A stretch of DNA of 64,000 nucleotides from Acridotheres tristis (taxonomy: Eukaryota > Chordata > Aves > Passeriformes > Sturnidae), in the NCBI GenBank assembly GCA_037013685.1, contig CM072886.1, positions 72,939,859 to 73,003,858 on the forward strand, written 5' to 3'. The translations under genes were made by a program, and so were the position numbers. This document shows, one piece after another, positions 25,398 through 38,972 of this stretch. The notes beneath the pieces are model-generated. The model was not told the origin of the DNA, did not search any database, and worked only from the letters and a program-made list of their open reading frames with translations. Every line of letters starts with the position of its first letter. Within the stretch, counting starts at the first letter, position 1.

Positions 25398-28300
25398 GGT
25401 ATGTAGTAAATAAATGCCTCAGAGACAGAAAGGAAAGAGTGCAGACTCTTGACAATTTGGACTATGGCTCCTAATGGGACAGTACAAGACTGGCTAGATC
25501 TGTGCAAAGGCTGAAACAAAAGGGCATGACAAAAAGCCTTGCAAAGAACTTAAAAATATTGTAAAATCAAATATTCTGTTTTGAGAAACTGATAAACTTG
25601 TCTCTGGAATAATAACCTTATCCACTGGATGAAAGGAAATATATTTAGAAGTGTCCTCTATTACATCAGTCTCTTGTCTGTGCCTGAATCTAAATCACAG
25701 ACATTCAGAACACATGATTGACATAACCGAAAGGAATAAACGGAGGAAGAACATAAAACATAGTATTAAAAGAATGGTGTATAGACTGTTTACATAGAGT
25801 AAATTTTCTCTGATCAGCTGGAAACCATGAAAATTGCCAAAAATTACTTTGCAAACCTATGAGACTCTCTCACAGCTGTTATCAGTTAAGCTTTAGAACC
25901 AACAAGGAGTAAGCCCAGAAGAAGACAAATATTTACAGAAGGAGAAAAGGACACAAGGCACTATAAACCAGGCAGCTTAACAAAATTAATTACTGGAAAA
26001 CTACTATAAAATAAATCTTGGGAATAAATAGGTGCAGTGTATTTCAAGTAAAATAAAGATTTCTGTCCTATCCAATGAGAATCTCTCAAGGATAATGGAA
26101 AGGTACATTGAAAATGAAAATACATTGTGGGAACAAAATTAAGTATGGAAACACCCAAAATTCTGATAAATATTCTTTCTTAACTTGTATGGTTGCATCA
26201 GGCAAGCTTCTGCCCTCATAGGTCTTGTAACTTCTGGTATCAATGTACTAATGAAAAGGAGAAAGGAGCAGAAAGTATTTACGTTTGCAGATGGAAAATC
26301 CTAAATTTGAAAAAAAGGATCAAAATGGAACACTATTTGTTTGAAATAAGATGCAACTATATGTAGATAAGAGCAAATAATGAACATTAATTAGCAATGG
26401 TGTGAAGTAGATGACTTGTTTTTGGGTTTTTTTTAAAGAGGATCAGAGTTTGAAATTTATTACTCAAACTCAACATGAGTCAAGAAATATAATTACATTA
26501 TATTACCATATATAAAATACAGCATTATAGAACAAATTGTCTGAAGAATCGTCTTTCAAGAAATTTATGTAAAGTTCAGAGGGCAAGGTCTACTAAGATT
26601 TATTCCAAAGGTTTTCATCTTTAATTATCTCTATTTTAATGATGGAAGTTTAAAAAACAGTATTCCCTGAGAAGAAATGGGAAAGTCGTCAGAATGTCAA
26701 ATGAGAACCTCACTCCCCTAGAAAAGCTTTAAAGGATCATCCTTAGAGCAATGTTGGTCAAATAAATCATCTGCTGAAACTATCATCTCCTCCTTAACTT
26801 AATGATGCACCTTAGCTTCGACAATGGTTTTCAGACTGCTTCATGTAAAAAGGAGCTAATTTTCAAAATTCAACTAGGATATAGGATACGAGATTGGAGA
26901 GTTTTATATTCTCCTTTTTGTGTCTTCAGATTTATATAAAGATAAAATGAGAATATTTTCATAGCACCAGAAAAATAAAAAACTACACACACCACAAAAA
27001 CATCTTCCAGAGAGAATCAGTTTCCCATTTTCCACTTTGCAGAAAGACTTATTTCCCTAGATACTAAAGTTCAGCAAAGATCTAACTTATCACATGCAAG
27101 ATGTTTTTTTCTAGGGGAAAAATATATATAACCTTAATGGTTAGGTATTGGTCTGACAACTCCTTGTAAATATGCCATTTTGGGAGCTATCACCTTACTC
27201 CATTTGCATAATGCTTAGACTACCAGAGTAATCTCTGAAGAATGAGAAAACTTAATAATATTGGGTGCCCAAGACTTGCAGACTGGAGGAATAAGAGAAA
27301 GAAAATTAAATGTCAATATTTGTTCATGAAATCATTACAAGAAATTTCTGTGGCACTCTTCCACGGTACCTGGTAGCTATTAAAAAACCTTTTAATCAGA
27401 TTTAAATGAAGCATAATAAATAATTTCTAATGCTTTTTCAAAATACTTCTCTATGCTTCACTAAAAAGTTAAATAAAATAAAGGAAAATGTATACAAGAG
27501 CCTCTGTAATTCATTTGCTCTGTTATTCTGTCTATGGGTAATTTGAATAAAGAAAGACATTAAAAAAGTCATTTAAATACCTAATCTTATCTCATTGTTA
27601 TTTTCACTGTTATTTTATGTAACAAAATATATATTTGTAGGCAAATTTGCTAACCTCAGACATGGTTTCTGAAGTATTTATTTCTCTAAGCAAACTGCAT
27701 AATTGTTTTTGAACATTCTTTCACAATATTAAAGTTTCTAAAGACAGAGCTTAGTAGTTCCTAATTGTACATTTCAGACAATAGTATTTTATAAATATCT
27801 ATCTCCATTTTATAAGAGTTAAAGCCTACCTATCTTGAAAGAACAGAGGTATTTATGTTACTGTTGGAGACCAAACAATACTCATTAATTCTTTTTTAAT
27901 GCAATGTGGTATTGATTTTGGTTTTATTTTCAAAATCAAGACTATTAATTTTAATTATTCAGATAAGTGAAACATTGTTTTGATTAATAGCATAAACATT
28001 TCATTGATTTTTTTCACTATCCAAAATCTGTTGTAAAAACTTATTCTCAACAGCTATAGGGCTTTTTCAATTCATACTGAATTATCAGGTTTCCTTTCAC
28101 TGAACGAAAAGAGAGACTAAATAGATTATGGCAATAGATTATGCCAGTTCCTATACTTATTATGTTTATGATTCTTTCAGTTCTCAAAACTTTTTTTTTG
28201 AGTTAAAATAGTTAAAAGTCACAGATACAGGGTTTCCCTCCAAACTGGGAAAACTGTCCTGTATAAGACAAAATAAATATTCCTAGTTCTTGTCAAAATA

Positions 28301-30542
28301 AACAGAAGCAACGTTCTGATACGTCTCCATTTGAACCTGAATTGCTACTGCTAAGACTAAAATTGGTAAAGCTTTTCCACACAGAAGCTTAATAAAATGT
28401 TTCTAAAATGGATTAGATAAAGGTGTTAATTTTTCAAAGCCAATCAATCTTGTGGACCAAAAAAAAGAGTTTGCTCCTTATTATATAACACAAATCTTTG
28501 AGTCATTTTAAGTTGCTGGACCAAGAAATGGTATACTTTGGACTTCTTCTGAAAGTCATTCTTTTCACAAAGAAGGTGACTTCTTAAAGTAATAATGACT
28601 GTGTTGCCACAGCTCAATGAGAATTAGCAGCTTTGAAAGAGGTAAAGTGGTAAAGGTAAAGTGGTTCAAAATGATTTACACGGTTTTTTTCTTTTAAACC
28701 ATCCTAAATCTTCTAGATTTCTACAGTGAACTACAATTTTCAGCATTGTTTGTCTCCAGCCTCTCAAATATCAGGCATAACTTACAATTTGCACCCTCCA
28801 TTTCTAATTCTTCAAATTCTGGTATATATGGTTATATTATTTTCTGAAGATTTTCCTATCTGGCCTTGTATTATATACACTATGGCATGTCAATCCAAAT
28901 TTTACCTAATGAGAGGACAGGTTAACCTTGACCATGAGTCTGATGTTATACACCTGAATTTTGGGACACAAAAGAAAACCTGGGGAAAGTCGAGGAGTAA
29001 GAAAAATTTTAATCTACAGAAAACTTTGTAAGATTTTAAAAGGAAATATACATACTGAGAGTTAAGAATCAGAGAATTCAGAGTCTCCATTAGAGTCTGA
29101 GACTCAATTTATATCATGTTTTATCTTGTTTTTAAAGCCGATTTGGACTAAAAAGTACACTGTTGTTTCTCAACTCAGAGGGTGCCTTGAGCCACTGGAA
29201 ATTGCATAGCAATTTCTGGTGCAAACATTTTTATAATTTCTATATTTTGAATTTCTGATTTCTGGTCACAATATGAAATGAAATAATCTGGAAAAAAAAA
29301 AGGAAATAATTTCTTATATGCACTTAGACTATATGGATACCATTCCTACCGTTATTCATCGGTGATAAGCATATCCTACCTATCAGAACAGCACCTAAAT
29401 GTTTCATTATTCATTTACATCCTGTGAATCAAGAATAGAAGTGTTTCAGATGATAGCTGTTAGTGTGGGCTACCCAGGGTTATTTAGAAATACCTTAACT
29501 CAACAAACTGGCATAGGTGATTCTTCATATGTCTCTAAACACATATATATATATACAGAGAAAATTAAAGACTCCTCTTTTATATATCTAAGGAGACTCT
29601 TCTTTCTTCTCTCTCTCTTTTTTTTTTTTTTTTTAACATACATGCTGTCTCTTTATATTTTAAAGCAGTAACTAAAAATATTGCTTGGTAGTAATAAAGC
29701 ATATTTTAATTTTGAGCAACTCAAGGCCTAAAGAGAATTCTGACAAGAAATATTCATTTGGATTTTTATTTTATCACTCAAGAACTCAAGAAAACAGGGC
29801 TATGGTCTACACAGTAGAGAGAACCTACATGCATGGGATAGAGCAATATTTTAAATAGATATATTAAAATTAAGTGTAAGCTGTGTATTTCAGAAGAATA
29901 GCAACAGAGCAATATGAGAAACATGGAACATCACAGGAAAGTTCTGGAAGTTCACACTTCAATCGTTCCTAATAGAAGTTACCGAGATGATTTGGGGCTG
30001 CAATATGGGACACAAAAGTATTGATTAGGTGATCTGATTTTGTTCAGCCCAAAGTAGGAAAAGCTAAAGGAGAATCTTACTTCTGTCTTCAGCTTTAGTA
30101 TATAGCTGCAGAGAAGGTGGAATTAGCATTTTCTTGGCAATACACAATTTTGTCCTTGCAAAAAAAGGGCAATGGGTAAAAACTGCAGTGATTGATATCC
30201 CAGTTCGATATTCTAAAAAGTAATTGAGAATCTCTGTCGAACAACAGAACAGGTTACTCAGAGAGATCTGAAGAAACCTGAGTCACCTGACTGAACTAAA
30301 AAGCAATACCCAGCATCAAAGTCAACCTTATTCTGAACAGTGGGTCATGGCTAAATGATTTAGGGAGATATACCATCCAATTTCATCAACTCTCTAATTC
30401 TAGTCTATAATACACACATCTTTTTTTTCCATTTCCTGCATTCCTTACTCAAGTTTTCTGAATACTACTCTCACATCTTTCTTCTTTCTCACAGAAACCC
30501 CAGACATGAAGCCACAACACTAACTGTATCAAAATGGTCTAA
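25398..30542. other. Unique AT-rich non-coding DNA with small simple repeats
   Basis: A 14-bp unit is doubled at 28640-28667. A short (TA)n lies at about 29542-29555, and a CT-to-T run at about 29608-29634. No other feature is supported. Frames such as 28726-29031 have no coding signature. Confidence 0.5.
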
Positions 30543-31020
30543 AGTCTTGGTTTGAGACAGTTTAAAGAAGAATACTCTGAAATGAATTGCCCCTCTTCAT
30601 AGGTTCAACCAATCCCTTTCCACCAACAAGGAATGAATACAAGCAGATGTAAGTGAAAAAATAACAGTTTACTAACAAGTGAAACAGCAACAGTCAAGAA
30701 ATAACAGCAAATAACCACTAGATACAAAACTGCTGGGTTTGCCCCAAGGCAGTGTCTCTGAAATGAAAAGAAACAAAAGAGAACCCAAAAAGGAAAAGCC
30801 TCTACCTGCGCTGCTTCTACTCTGTAGCAAGAAACCAACACCCAAACCAAGCGGCCAGAGAGAGCTCTGCCTGAGGCAAAGATGAAAACAAGTGCAGCAC
30901 AATTCGTGCAGCAACAGAGCTGAAGCTGCCTACCAGAGCAGACTTTAAAAAGGCCATGATACCGTCCCCAACCTCGCCATTCTGTTTCCTGCTGCACTGC
31001 AGGTCTTAGAAGACACAGTA
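30543..31020 (-). mobile_element. Probable LTR, reverse orientation
   Basis: The left edge reads GTCTTGGTTTGAGACAG on the + strand, the reverse of a common bird LTR 3' end. About 110 bp inside is an A-rich stretch with 'cagtttactaacaa', which read on the minus strand lies where the polyadenylation signal and R/U5 boundary should be. GC rises towards 30990, as expected for U3. The 130- and 80-codon minus frames here are by-products. No clean target duplication was seen, so the right edge is approximate. Confidence 0.42.
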
Positions 31021-32494
31021 GAAATTTTTGGGCACAGATGTATGTGGAAAACAGTGACTTTTTGGGTTAACCCAGGAAACCAAAGTAGTACAAAACAGTA
31101 AACCTATGATGCTTGTACCTGAGAAACTGATCAGAAGCAGTTGTGATTACTGACTACAAGCAAACAGCAATCCAATGAATTTTTCAGATTGAGCTTGTCA
31201 TCTGTTCTGACACTCTGCACAAAGTGAATTACCTGCAGTATTTCAGAGACTGTAATATGCGTGCAAAATTTATACATAACTTAATTTTTTTCAAGGTTGT
31301 AATAGTGTCCTCCCTGGAAACGGGATGAAAAGAATGAAGAAAAGCTAGAAAATGTTGCTGCTTTTAATTGTACAGAAGTAGAAAATCAATTACAAATGCA
31401 AAAACATAGCACAGCAATATGAAGTTTGAAACAAATTTAAGGACGTACTTCAGAACTGATAAGTGTCATTTCTCATACCAATTCTAATATTACAGTTTGT
31501 ACAATACATCAGAATATATAGTTATATGCATGTTTTGTACACTCTTCTATAACCATATAAAAATATTTATAGCAAAGACCCTATATCTTCCATAAAGGAT
31601 CACCACAACAGTGGAATTTAGAAATATTTTTGTTAAAAACTCAGCTTTGAAGTTACTGATTGAATCAAATGTTATTTGTCTTTTTAAAATCTAATATGTA
31701 TGTTCTGAGATTGGTTTAGCATATCAGGTTATATTAATGTAAGATTACTCGAGAAGATGTGCATTTTCTAACCTCCCATGTGGAAAATTTTATGCATATT
31801 ATTTGTAAATGTGAAAGATTCAGGAGCAGGGCTGCATTAGCACATCCTGTTGAAGAGATATCCTCAATAATTTACAAACCAACAAAGGCTAAATTGGATA
31901 GAAGTTGTTTCTGGCATAATAAATTCTAAAATAAATGCAGAGAGCACCATCTTCTGGAGTCAATGAAGCATTGACACTCTACAGTTAAAGCAGAGCATTG
32001 AGTTTCAGTTAAATATGTTTATATATGCAACAAGCTTAGCAAATTGTCCTGTGAGCAGAGTAACTAATGGAGCATGGTTTCAAACAGACTCCTGTTCTGT
32101 GTCTCACAGCAGAAAATCTTCCTGTCCTTGCCAGCTCCCTCTGCATCACTCGGGCCCACCTTTCTCTGCAGCGTGATACACAGCTCTCTTCACAGAAGGT
32201 CCTTCAAAGAAGGATTTCTTTTCACTGGACAGTTGCTACTCACACTCTGGTTAGTTCAGAGATACACGTGAAGTCAACCAGTGCATGTGCTATTTGGAAA
32301 AATATTGGCTTGGAACAGTTAAAGGGCGGAAAATTTTGCTGGAACTATCCAACAAATTAAAAAGCTGCTGGGAATTTAACAAGAAATTGAGGCTGATGGA
32401 GTTATAGTAGGCTATTAGTCCAAAACCAGTTGGCATAAAACAAGTAAGCTTTACCCAATTAAAAAGGAAAGCTGATATACCAATTAGCAGTTTT
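31021..32494. other. Unique AT-rich non-coding DNA
   Basis: No supported feature. A GGGTTAACCC palindrome at about 31064-31073 may belong to the edge of the preceding LTR. Overlapping 97- and 65-codon frames at 32067-32360 show no family features. Confidence 0.45.
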
Positions 32495-32693
32495 GCAGGA
32501 AAGGACCTGGGGCCCTAGCAAAAAGCTGATCATGTGTCCATGCAGCAAAAGCAGCCAAAAGCATCCTGGACTACTGCAGGAGCATTGCTGCCAGTGGGTC
32601 AGAGGAGGTGATTCCTCCCCTCTGCTTAGCCCTGGTGAGACACATTTGCAGTGCTGTGTCTAGATCTGGGCTCCCTTGCTGCGAGCATGGGGT
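32495..32693 (+). mobile_element. CR1 LINE internal ORF2 fragment
   Basis: The DNA follows the CR1 ORF2 segment running from the 'KDLG' block ('aaaggacctggggcc') through 'agcatcctggactactgcagg' and 'gaggtgattcctcccctctgc' to the 'ctgggctccc' stretch, on the + strand. It lacks the LINE 3' end and stops where a group A LTR begins at 32694. No CR1 sequence resumes beyond that LTR, so the missing part was lost before or with the LTR insertion. Confidence 0.85.
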
Positions 32694-33250
32694 TGTGGCT
32701 AGTGTACCGATTGGGACAGAATTATGTTTCTTTATAACAATCTATACAGTGCTGGGTTTGGATCTGGTGTCACACCACTGATAACACACAAGTGTTTTAG
32801 CTGTTGTTGAACACTGCTTGCACAGTAATGAGGCTTTTTCTGTTTCTCATTCTATTTCCACCACCCCCCCCGCCTCCCCTCCCCTCCAGCAGGTAGCCTG
32901 GGGGTGAATAAAAGATTGGAAGGGAACACATCAGGACAGCAGTCTTGAACAGACCAAAGGAGTATTCCATACAATACAACATCTCATTCAGCTGATAAAA
33001 TTTTGAGGGTGGGGTTACTTCTTTCAAGGTAGCCATCACTCCGACTGACTGGGCATCAGTATGCTGATGACTGATTCCCTTTGTATAATTTTTTATTTTT
33101 ATTTTTGTTTCTTCGCCTGTTAAACTATCTTCATCTCAACATACAATTTTTCTCCTTTTTGCCCTTTCAATTATTTCTTCCACCCTGCTGGGGGTGGATG
33201 AATGAGGAAAGGAATGTAGGCTTAGCTACCAGCACGGTTAAATTCCCTCA
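32694..33250 (+). mobile_element. Group A solo LTR, decayed
   Basis: 557 bp starting TGTGGC and ending CTCA. It carries the group's marks in order: a 'gggacagaatta' stretch near the start, 'gataacacacaagtgtttt' (32779-32797), 'accaaaggagtattccata' (32953-32971), a TATA-like GATAAAA at 32994-33000, a T-rich U5 and a terminal 'ggttaaa' stretch. The relative at 59063 is better preserved. The flanking 5 bp do not match, so the target duplication has decayed or the neighbouring CR1 was rearranged. A C-rich run at 32859-32887 is specific to this copy. Confidence 0.78.
32859..32887 (-). repeat. G-rich tract on minus strand (G-quadruplex-like)
   Basis: The + strand has four C-runs of four or more, so the minus strand carries G-runs separated by one or two bases. 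This fits the common rule for intramolecular G-quadruplexes. It lies in the U3 part of the group A LTR. Confidence 0.7.
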
Positions 33251-35547
33251 GCTAGATAATCTGCAGAAGAGCCTTCTGGTGCCTCAGCTATTCTGTGTTT
33301 CTAAAATACCTACACATGGAAAATTGGTACTCCATGCATGTTTTTTATCTTGTCCATCATGTTTTACAGCTATGAAATAATGACAAAGATGAACATTATT
33401 TCTTTGCACCAAATGTTGAATACCCCATATGAAGAATCTCTTACTTAATTTGTCAGTCTAACTCTTACATTGTTTTGTCCTTAACTCCTCACTAGCAACA
33501 GCTCACAAAGTGCAGCATTTTCTAACACAACACCCAGTACACAAGCCCATAAATTCTCTGTTTCTGTCTAAAATTCCCAATGTTTAAAAGAAGGAATAGA
33601 TTTTTCAGTCTAAAGTAGATTTAAGTTTGCAAAACAAGTAAATTCTTGGACAACTATTTTCTAGTATAATTTTCTTTACATTCTATCATACAGCATAGTT
33701 GCTTTTAACTGGATGACCATTATCACAGCGTTATTACTATGTCTTCTTGCTCTGTTGAGCTATGAACATGCAATTGGCTACAAGTTAGTTTCAGATTTAT
33801 CTTCTCCATTAGAGGTCAGCAGAAGACCATTTATTTATACAGGATCTGAATGGTTCCCATTTCCTCATGAAATTCGAGGTCGTTAAGTCATTAAGCCAGT
33901 CACAAGAAAAAATGAATTTGACATTATGGGTCAGAAAAAGCTAAGGCTTAAAGTTCACAATACCTATTGCTGTTACATGTGGAATAGTTTCATTGTAGAA
34001 TCATTGTAGTCAAATTTAGATCACTTAAAAATGTGAAATGTGAACAATTATGCCATTAAAATAAATGCCAACACAAACAGAGAGATTCGTGTAGAGTAGA
34101 CATGCCTGTAAGATCCTTCTTATGCAGACAAACTGCATTGAAATCTCACAGTTTTGTAGTCTCTCCTCACATTTTCAGTACTACTGAAAAGTCACTTTTA
34201 CTTAAGAGATCACCTAGATTAGAAGATTCTTCTTCCAATTTTTTAAGTATCCCTGTATAAAGAGATCATTTCACTTCATTTTCCATGGAAAAATTTCTAT
34301 AATGCCAAGGCTTCTCCCAGTCTGAAATTTGTAATGACCTTCAGACAGTCACTAAGAAACCTTCATAGGTGTCCAATAAGCAAACATTTAGGAGTAAAGG
34401 TTATTTTTTAATTTAGCTGCTGTCATAGGAACTGTAGTATGTTTTCATTCCCAAACTTAAGCTTAGTAACTGTTTTGGTCAGAAATGAGAAATACTTCCA
34501 GAATAATTCTGACAAGGATTTGTGAATGAATGGTGCACTTGTGTACATAAAGTTATTATAAATACTGAGTTTTCTACTCACAGTCAACTATTATGCCAAA
34601 GGCCACACTACCATGAACTCACCTACAATCAACACTGAACAATGTTCAGGCTAGTGAGTTCAGGAATGCACACAGAGAAGCAATCCTTAAAACACAAAAA
34701 ACCCCCTAACAGTATCTGAAAAATACGTCACTTGAGAAAAAAGTGACAATACTGAAAAAGAAATAATTAACTGAAATATGATGATATAGAATAAAAAATT
34801 TCCCCTTGCTTCAATTTTAATTTGCTTTTTCTTACCTTATGGATTTTTTCATCAAAAATAGGCTTATCTACAGATAGATCTCCTGCATGAAATTTAACAG
34901 TAGCAGATTCTCTACCAAAGTTTAGTTTTGAAGAATATTAAGCAGAGGTTCTCTAGTGAAAATAATCTAGAATGGAATTTCCTAGTCTGAGGAAAAAAAA
35001 TGCTTTTGAGGAATATCAGACTGCTTCAAGAGGTTGAGACCATAATTACTAGAAAAAGAGTAATATCCAGGCAATTCCCCAAAAGATTCTATCATTTCCA
35101 GAAAATAAATTTCAAAGTTATTTTCTTTTCATCTTTTAATACATTTTAATATAAAAATCATCATCTTCACATGAAATGTTGGATACCAGCTTTTGGAGAG
35201 TTTTTTCTTAACTTGCTTTAACACAGTAGGCAGCTTCCCTCTCTCTATACATGCATAAAAACATATTGTATAAATAATGACAATAAATGGACAAAAAATA
35301 AACTAACTGATCAATAAATTTGTGATAAAATTGCACTGGATGTGATAACTAAAACCTCTTCCTGAAATCTATCTTCAAGATTAAGGCAATATGTGTAAAA
35401 TTGGAAAGACAAAAAAAAACTTCCCACATAAAGCAACTTCATTTTTACCTTAAATGTTAATATACTCTTAAGATTTCATAAATGCAAAGCCAAAGAGAAA
35501 CAAGATAAAGATCTGCACAGCTTGGAAATGTGACATCATACAGGACA
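33251..35547. other. Unique AT-rich non-coding DNA
   Basis: No repeat, RNA gene or credible frame was recognised. Confidence 0.5.
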
Positions 35548-35696
35548 AAAAAAAAACCAAAAACCCAAACCAAACAAACAAAAAACCCCAAACAACAACA
35601 AAAACAACAGAAAAACACCAACAAAAATAAGCAAAAAAACTACCAAAACCCCCAGAAAACAAACAAACAAACAAACAAACAAACAAACAAACAAAA
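35548..35696 (+). repeat. A/C-rich low-complexity array ending in (AAAC)n
   Basis: About 150 bp almost free of T and G on the + strand. The right end is a pure tetranucleotide run of nine AAAC units at 35657-35692. The left part is irregular A- and C-tracts. Long frames on the minus strand (35468-35800, 35536-35757) translate it as Phe/Val/Leu-rich peptides and are artefacts. Length polymorphism is likely. Confidence 0.95.
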
Positions 35697-36435
35697 GTAA
35701 CTGTATATTGCTGTATGCTGTGGGAGAAGAAAGGGTAACTACCATTCCTTGTTTCAAAATACTGAAAGCAGTTCTCTTCCTTAGAACACTTAAAGAACAC
35801 TTAAAGGCATGGTCACAGTTTTTCAGAATGCCCTTATGTATTTTCCAGACAGAATAATATTAAAGCACTCTAAACTGTAAAATCTGTCTGAAATAATCTA
35901 ATAAGTGTTAATTTTTTCTCTTCCTCTAAGTGACATTACACTTCAAGAGGGGATTCACCAATGTGGAACAGTGGACAAGTTTCACTGCAACTTTACATGT
36001 TTATAGCAATGGCACTCAGGAGCCTGAAAAAGATTGATGCCACTTGTTTTTGTATAATGAGCACAGAAAACACTTTCAAACTCAAGGGTCAGATTTCATT
36101 AGAATATAAACCAGTTTACTCAGCTTTTTAGTTAAACCTAGAGCAACTAGTCTATATAATGGTACACTCAGAATCTTGTTGCTGACAAAAAGTGAAAACA
36201 CCATATGCAAGTGAGAAAATCCCAAACCATCATCCTCCTATTTAAAGCATTAGTAAATTAACAAAACCACATCAGTTATGACTGGTCCAGTAACACTATT
36301 ATTCACAGTCCAGCTGCCACAGTAAATCCTCATTAATAATATCCTCTTTAAAAACACCATACAAGAACAATTGCTCATGCTGACCTCTCATTGTTGATAC
36401 TAAGATCACTTTTGCAATATCCTCCTGGATCCTCC
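35697..36435. other. Unassigned AT-rich DNA
   Basis: No recognised feature. A 69-codon minus frame (36299-36508) runs from here into the GC-rich island and is of unknown meaning. Confidence 0.45.
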
Positions 36436-36900
36436 TGTGAGCAGCTTCAGTCTTCTCCAAAATACAGCCCTGGTGGGAAGCAGAGGACCACTCAAGCAGA
36501 GGCCACACTCAAAGCCTTTGTCACAACAGGTTCATGGTTAGGGTTTCTTCCTCCTGCTGTCTGGCAGGGTGTCAGTGATGTCTTCCTGCTCAGCCTTGGG
36601 CTGGTTTGGGTTAATATCTGCACTTTTCCTCAGCACAGCCCACACCACTGCTGGTACTGTGCAGACCCAGCTCACACTGGGGAGGTGGGGGTCACCCACC
36701 CCCAGCAGCTGGGGTGGCCAGCACCACCCAGACCACGGCCAGACCCTGGCCCCACAGTTCCCAGGGCGCCACAGGCCTTCTGCTAATAATGACAAAATCA
36801 TACACATGCAGATCCCACACTGCCACTCTGCTCTGGAGGGACACCACTACAACCACAAGCACAGTCCGGTGGTGCCTTAACTTGACATGAGCCCTGCTCT
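36436..36900. other. GC-rich island of unknown origin
   Basis: About 460 bp with clearly higher GC than anything around it, open in several frames (+ 36391-36786 and 36569-36880; - 36538-36807) simply because stops are rare. A local inverted repeat of G and C tracts lies at about 36683-36705. CpGs are few, so it is not a CpG-island promoter. It is not CR1 and does not match the LTR groups named here. It may be part of an unrecognised retroelement, a decayed retrocopy or a regulatory block. Confidence 0.4.
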
Positions 36901-38972
36901 CAGACCCTGTATCTTACTATTGCAGGTTCAGGAGGGCATCTCACACCATGTGTTGTTTAAGTTTAACTTCTGTCAGTTATTCTGAGTGTTTAGCATTTCA
37001 ATGGCCCCTGAAGATGTCAGAGAAAGTAATCCTAAGGATTTAACTTTATAGCAAAATGTATGCCTGTTGCAAATGAAATACAACTGAACCATAAAATGAA
37101 GTTCTCCCCAGAAAAAAACAGACCACACAACAAAGCATAGACAGAGACTTATGTAAATATATTTGATTGTCATATTTTCACTCCTTCTCAGGTCAAATAT
37201 AGGAGTTTTACAGACTCACAGACACAGACATCAATTGATCAAGTAATTTCTTTTTGGAGGTGAAAAGGGACTGTGATTACTTGCCATCTTTTTAAGGTCA
37301 GTGGATTATTTCCAGTGAAGAAGTAAATTTATAACATAAATTTATCTTCTGAGAAAAATAATTGCAACTAACAGAAAAAGATAGGAAAAACTGAAGGCAA
37401 AACTGTTGCCTGATTAATGCAGACTAAAATCCATGGTGGAAAGCATCATGCGTTTCATGAGGCAAATATGAGGCTGTAATTGCTGTGTTTGTGAAATTGT
37501 AGATGAAAGAGAATTGCTTTTATATCAATTTCATTTATTTTGTGAAACACGTGAAATATTTGTTTAGTATTTTTCTATGGTAGATTACATTCTATCATCC
37601 TCCCATATTTCTAGTCTTAGTCTGACTCAGATATATTTTACTTGAATGCTGCTAAAATAATTGCAATAGAAAGAAATAAGAAAACAAACAACTCCCTCCA
37701 ACATAAAATAGAGGTCTGAAGGGGAGAAAGGGAAAAAAGGGAAAATACCCCAAACAAACTATCAAAATCAAATCAAGAACAAAGGTAGACATCTAAAGTA
37801 ATTTCAAATATTTACCAGAAAACTTGGTATTTTTGAAAAGCCTTTAAAAATTCATAAGAGGACTGTGCTGCCTTTTCAGCACTCACAGAAAATAAAAACA
37901 GTTTGCATGCATGCACTAACATCAGTGATTAGACAGACCCCTATGACAATTACTGGTTTTTGATACAACAGTAAGTTGCTTTATAACTGCTGCCATCATC
38001 TCTTTTCTATTTCTTCTCCATGACCTTTCCCCATGGCTAAATAAACACAGTGGTATCCCAAAGAGTAAACTGCAAATTACAAACTCCAATACTTTTCAAT
38101 TTTTTTGGCATCCAAACTGTGGAAAGCAAAATTACTACATACCTATGAAAGTTTTATTTTAGCTTCAATTAAAGAAATAAAATAAAAAGAGAAGTTTCTC
38201 AAACTAATATAAAAAGGTAGCACTGGTCTGATACAACACAGTACTACTTCCAAGTAATTACAATAAAAGCACAACATGCTAAATAATCATCATTGTGCAT
38301 ATTAGCCTAAGTTATATCAATCTGTCTGCTCACATTCATCTGCCACAGAAAATAGCCCAAATGCCACCTGTTTTATGAGGTTGAATATACTCTACTGTGA
38401 CAAAAGATTTCTTCAGTAGTTTACAAAATGTTTCTCACTAATTATATTATGAAGATCACCATCATCATATTTCTGTTGCATTGGCAGGAGGATATTTCAG
38501 ACAAGCCTGTCTGTCTGGCAGAATTATTTTGCTAGTTATACTGGGCTTGCTAGCTTGACAAAAAATTAAATTGACCTTTCCTACAATTCTGTGTTTGCAT
38601 TAAAGCATTATTAATTTAATGGTCATACAAAGGTAAAATTTCCAGGACTATGAGATGAATCTTCTGTGCTAATACAGCAACAACTGATTTAATCTTCTGA
38701 AAACTGTTTCTAAAAATCAAACATTTTGTCAGATCTATACTATCCACATCACTCAAACTGCAACACAGAAAACAAACCGTAATAACACGAGAGCTAGACC
38801 CCATCTATCCAACTACATTCAGTCAAGTCTTTCATCAATGATGCTGCAGGATTTGGCCTGACATTAATATCTGACTAGTTTATATTTACGTGTTTCCAAT
38901 GAATCCCAACTCTCCATCATGTATGTAGCTGTTTCTTTGGAATTCTAACCCTTAGCTATAACAGACTTGGTA
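36901..38972. other. Unique AT-rich non-coding DNA
   Basis: No supported feature. Confidence 0.5.

Noticed and set aside
30605..30997. 130-codon hydrophobic minus frame that might suggest a membrane gene
   Set aside because: It falls within the probable LTR at 30543-31020 and has a second overlapping frame; no coding evidence.
35468..35800. Phe/Val/Leu-rich frame resembling a membrane protein
   Set aside because: Produced by translating the A/C-rich simple repeat on its minus strand. The same applies to frames at 40344-40711 and 57955-58281.
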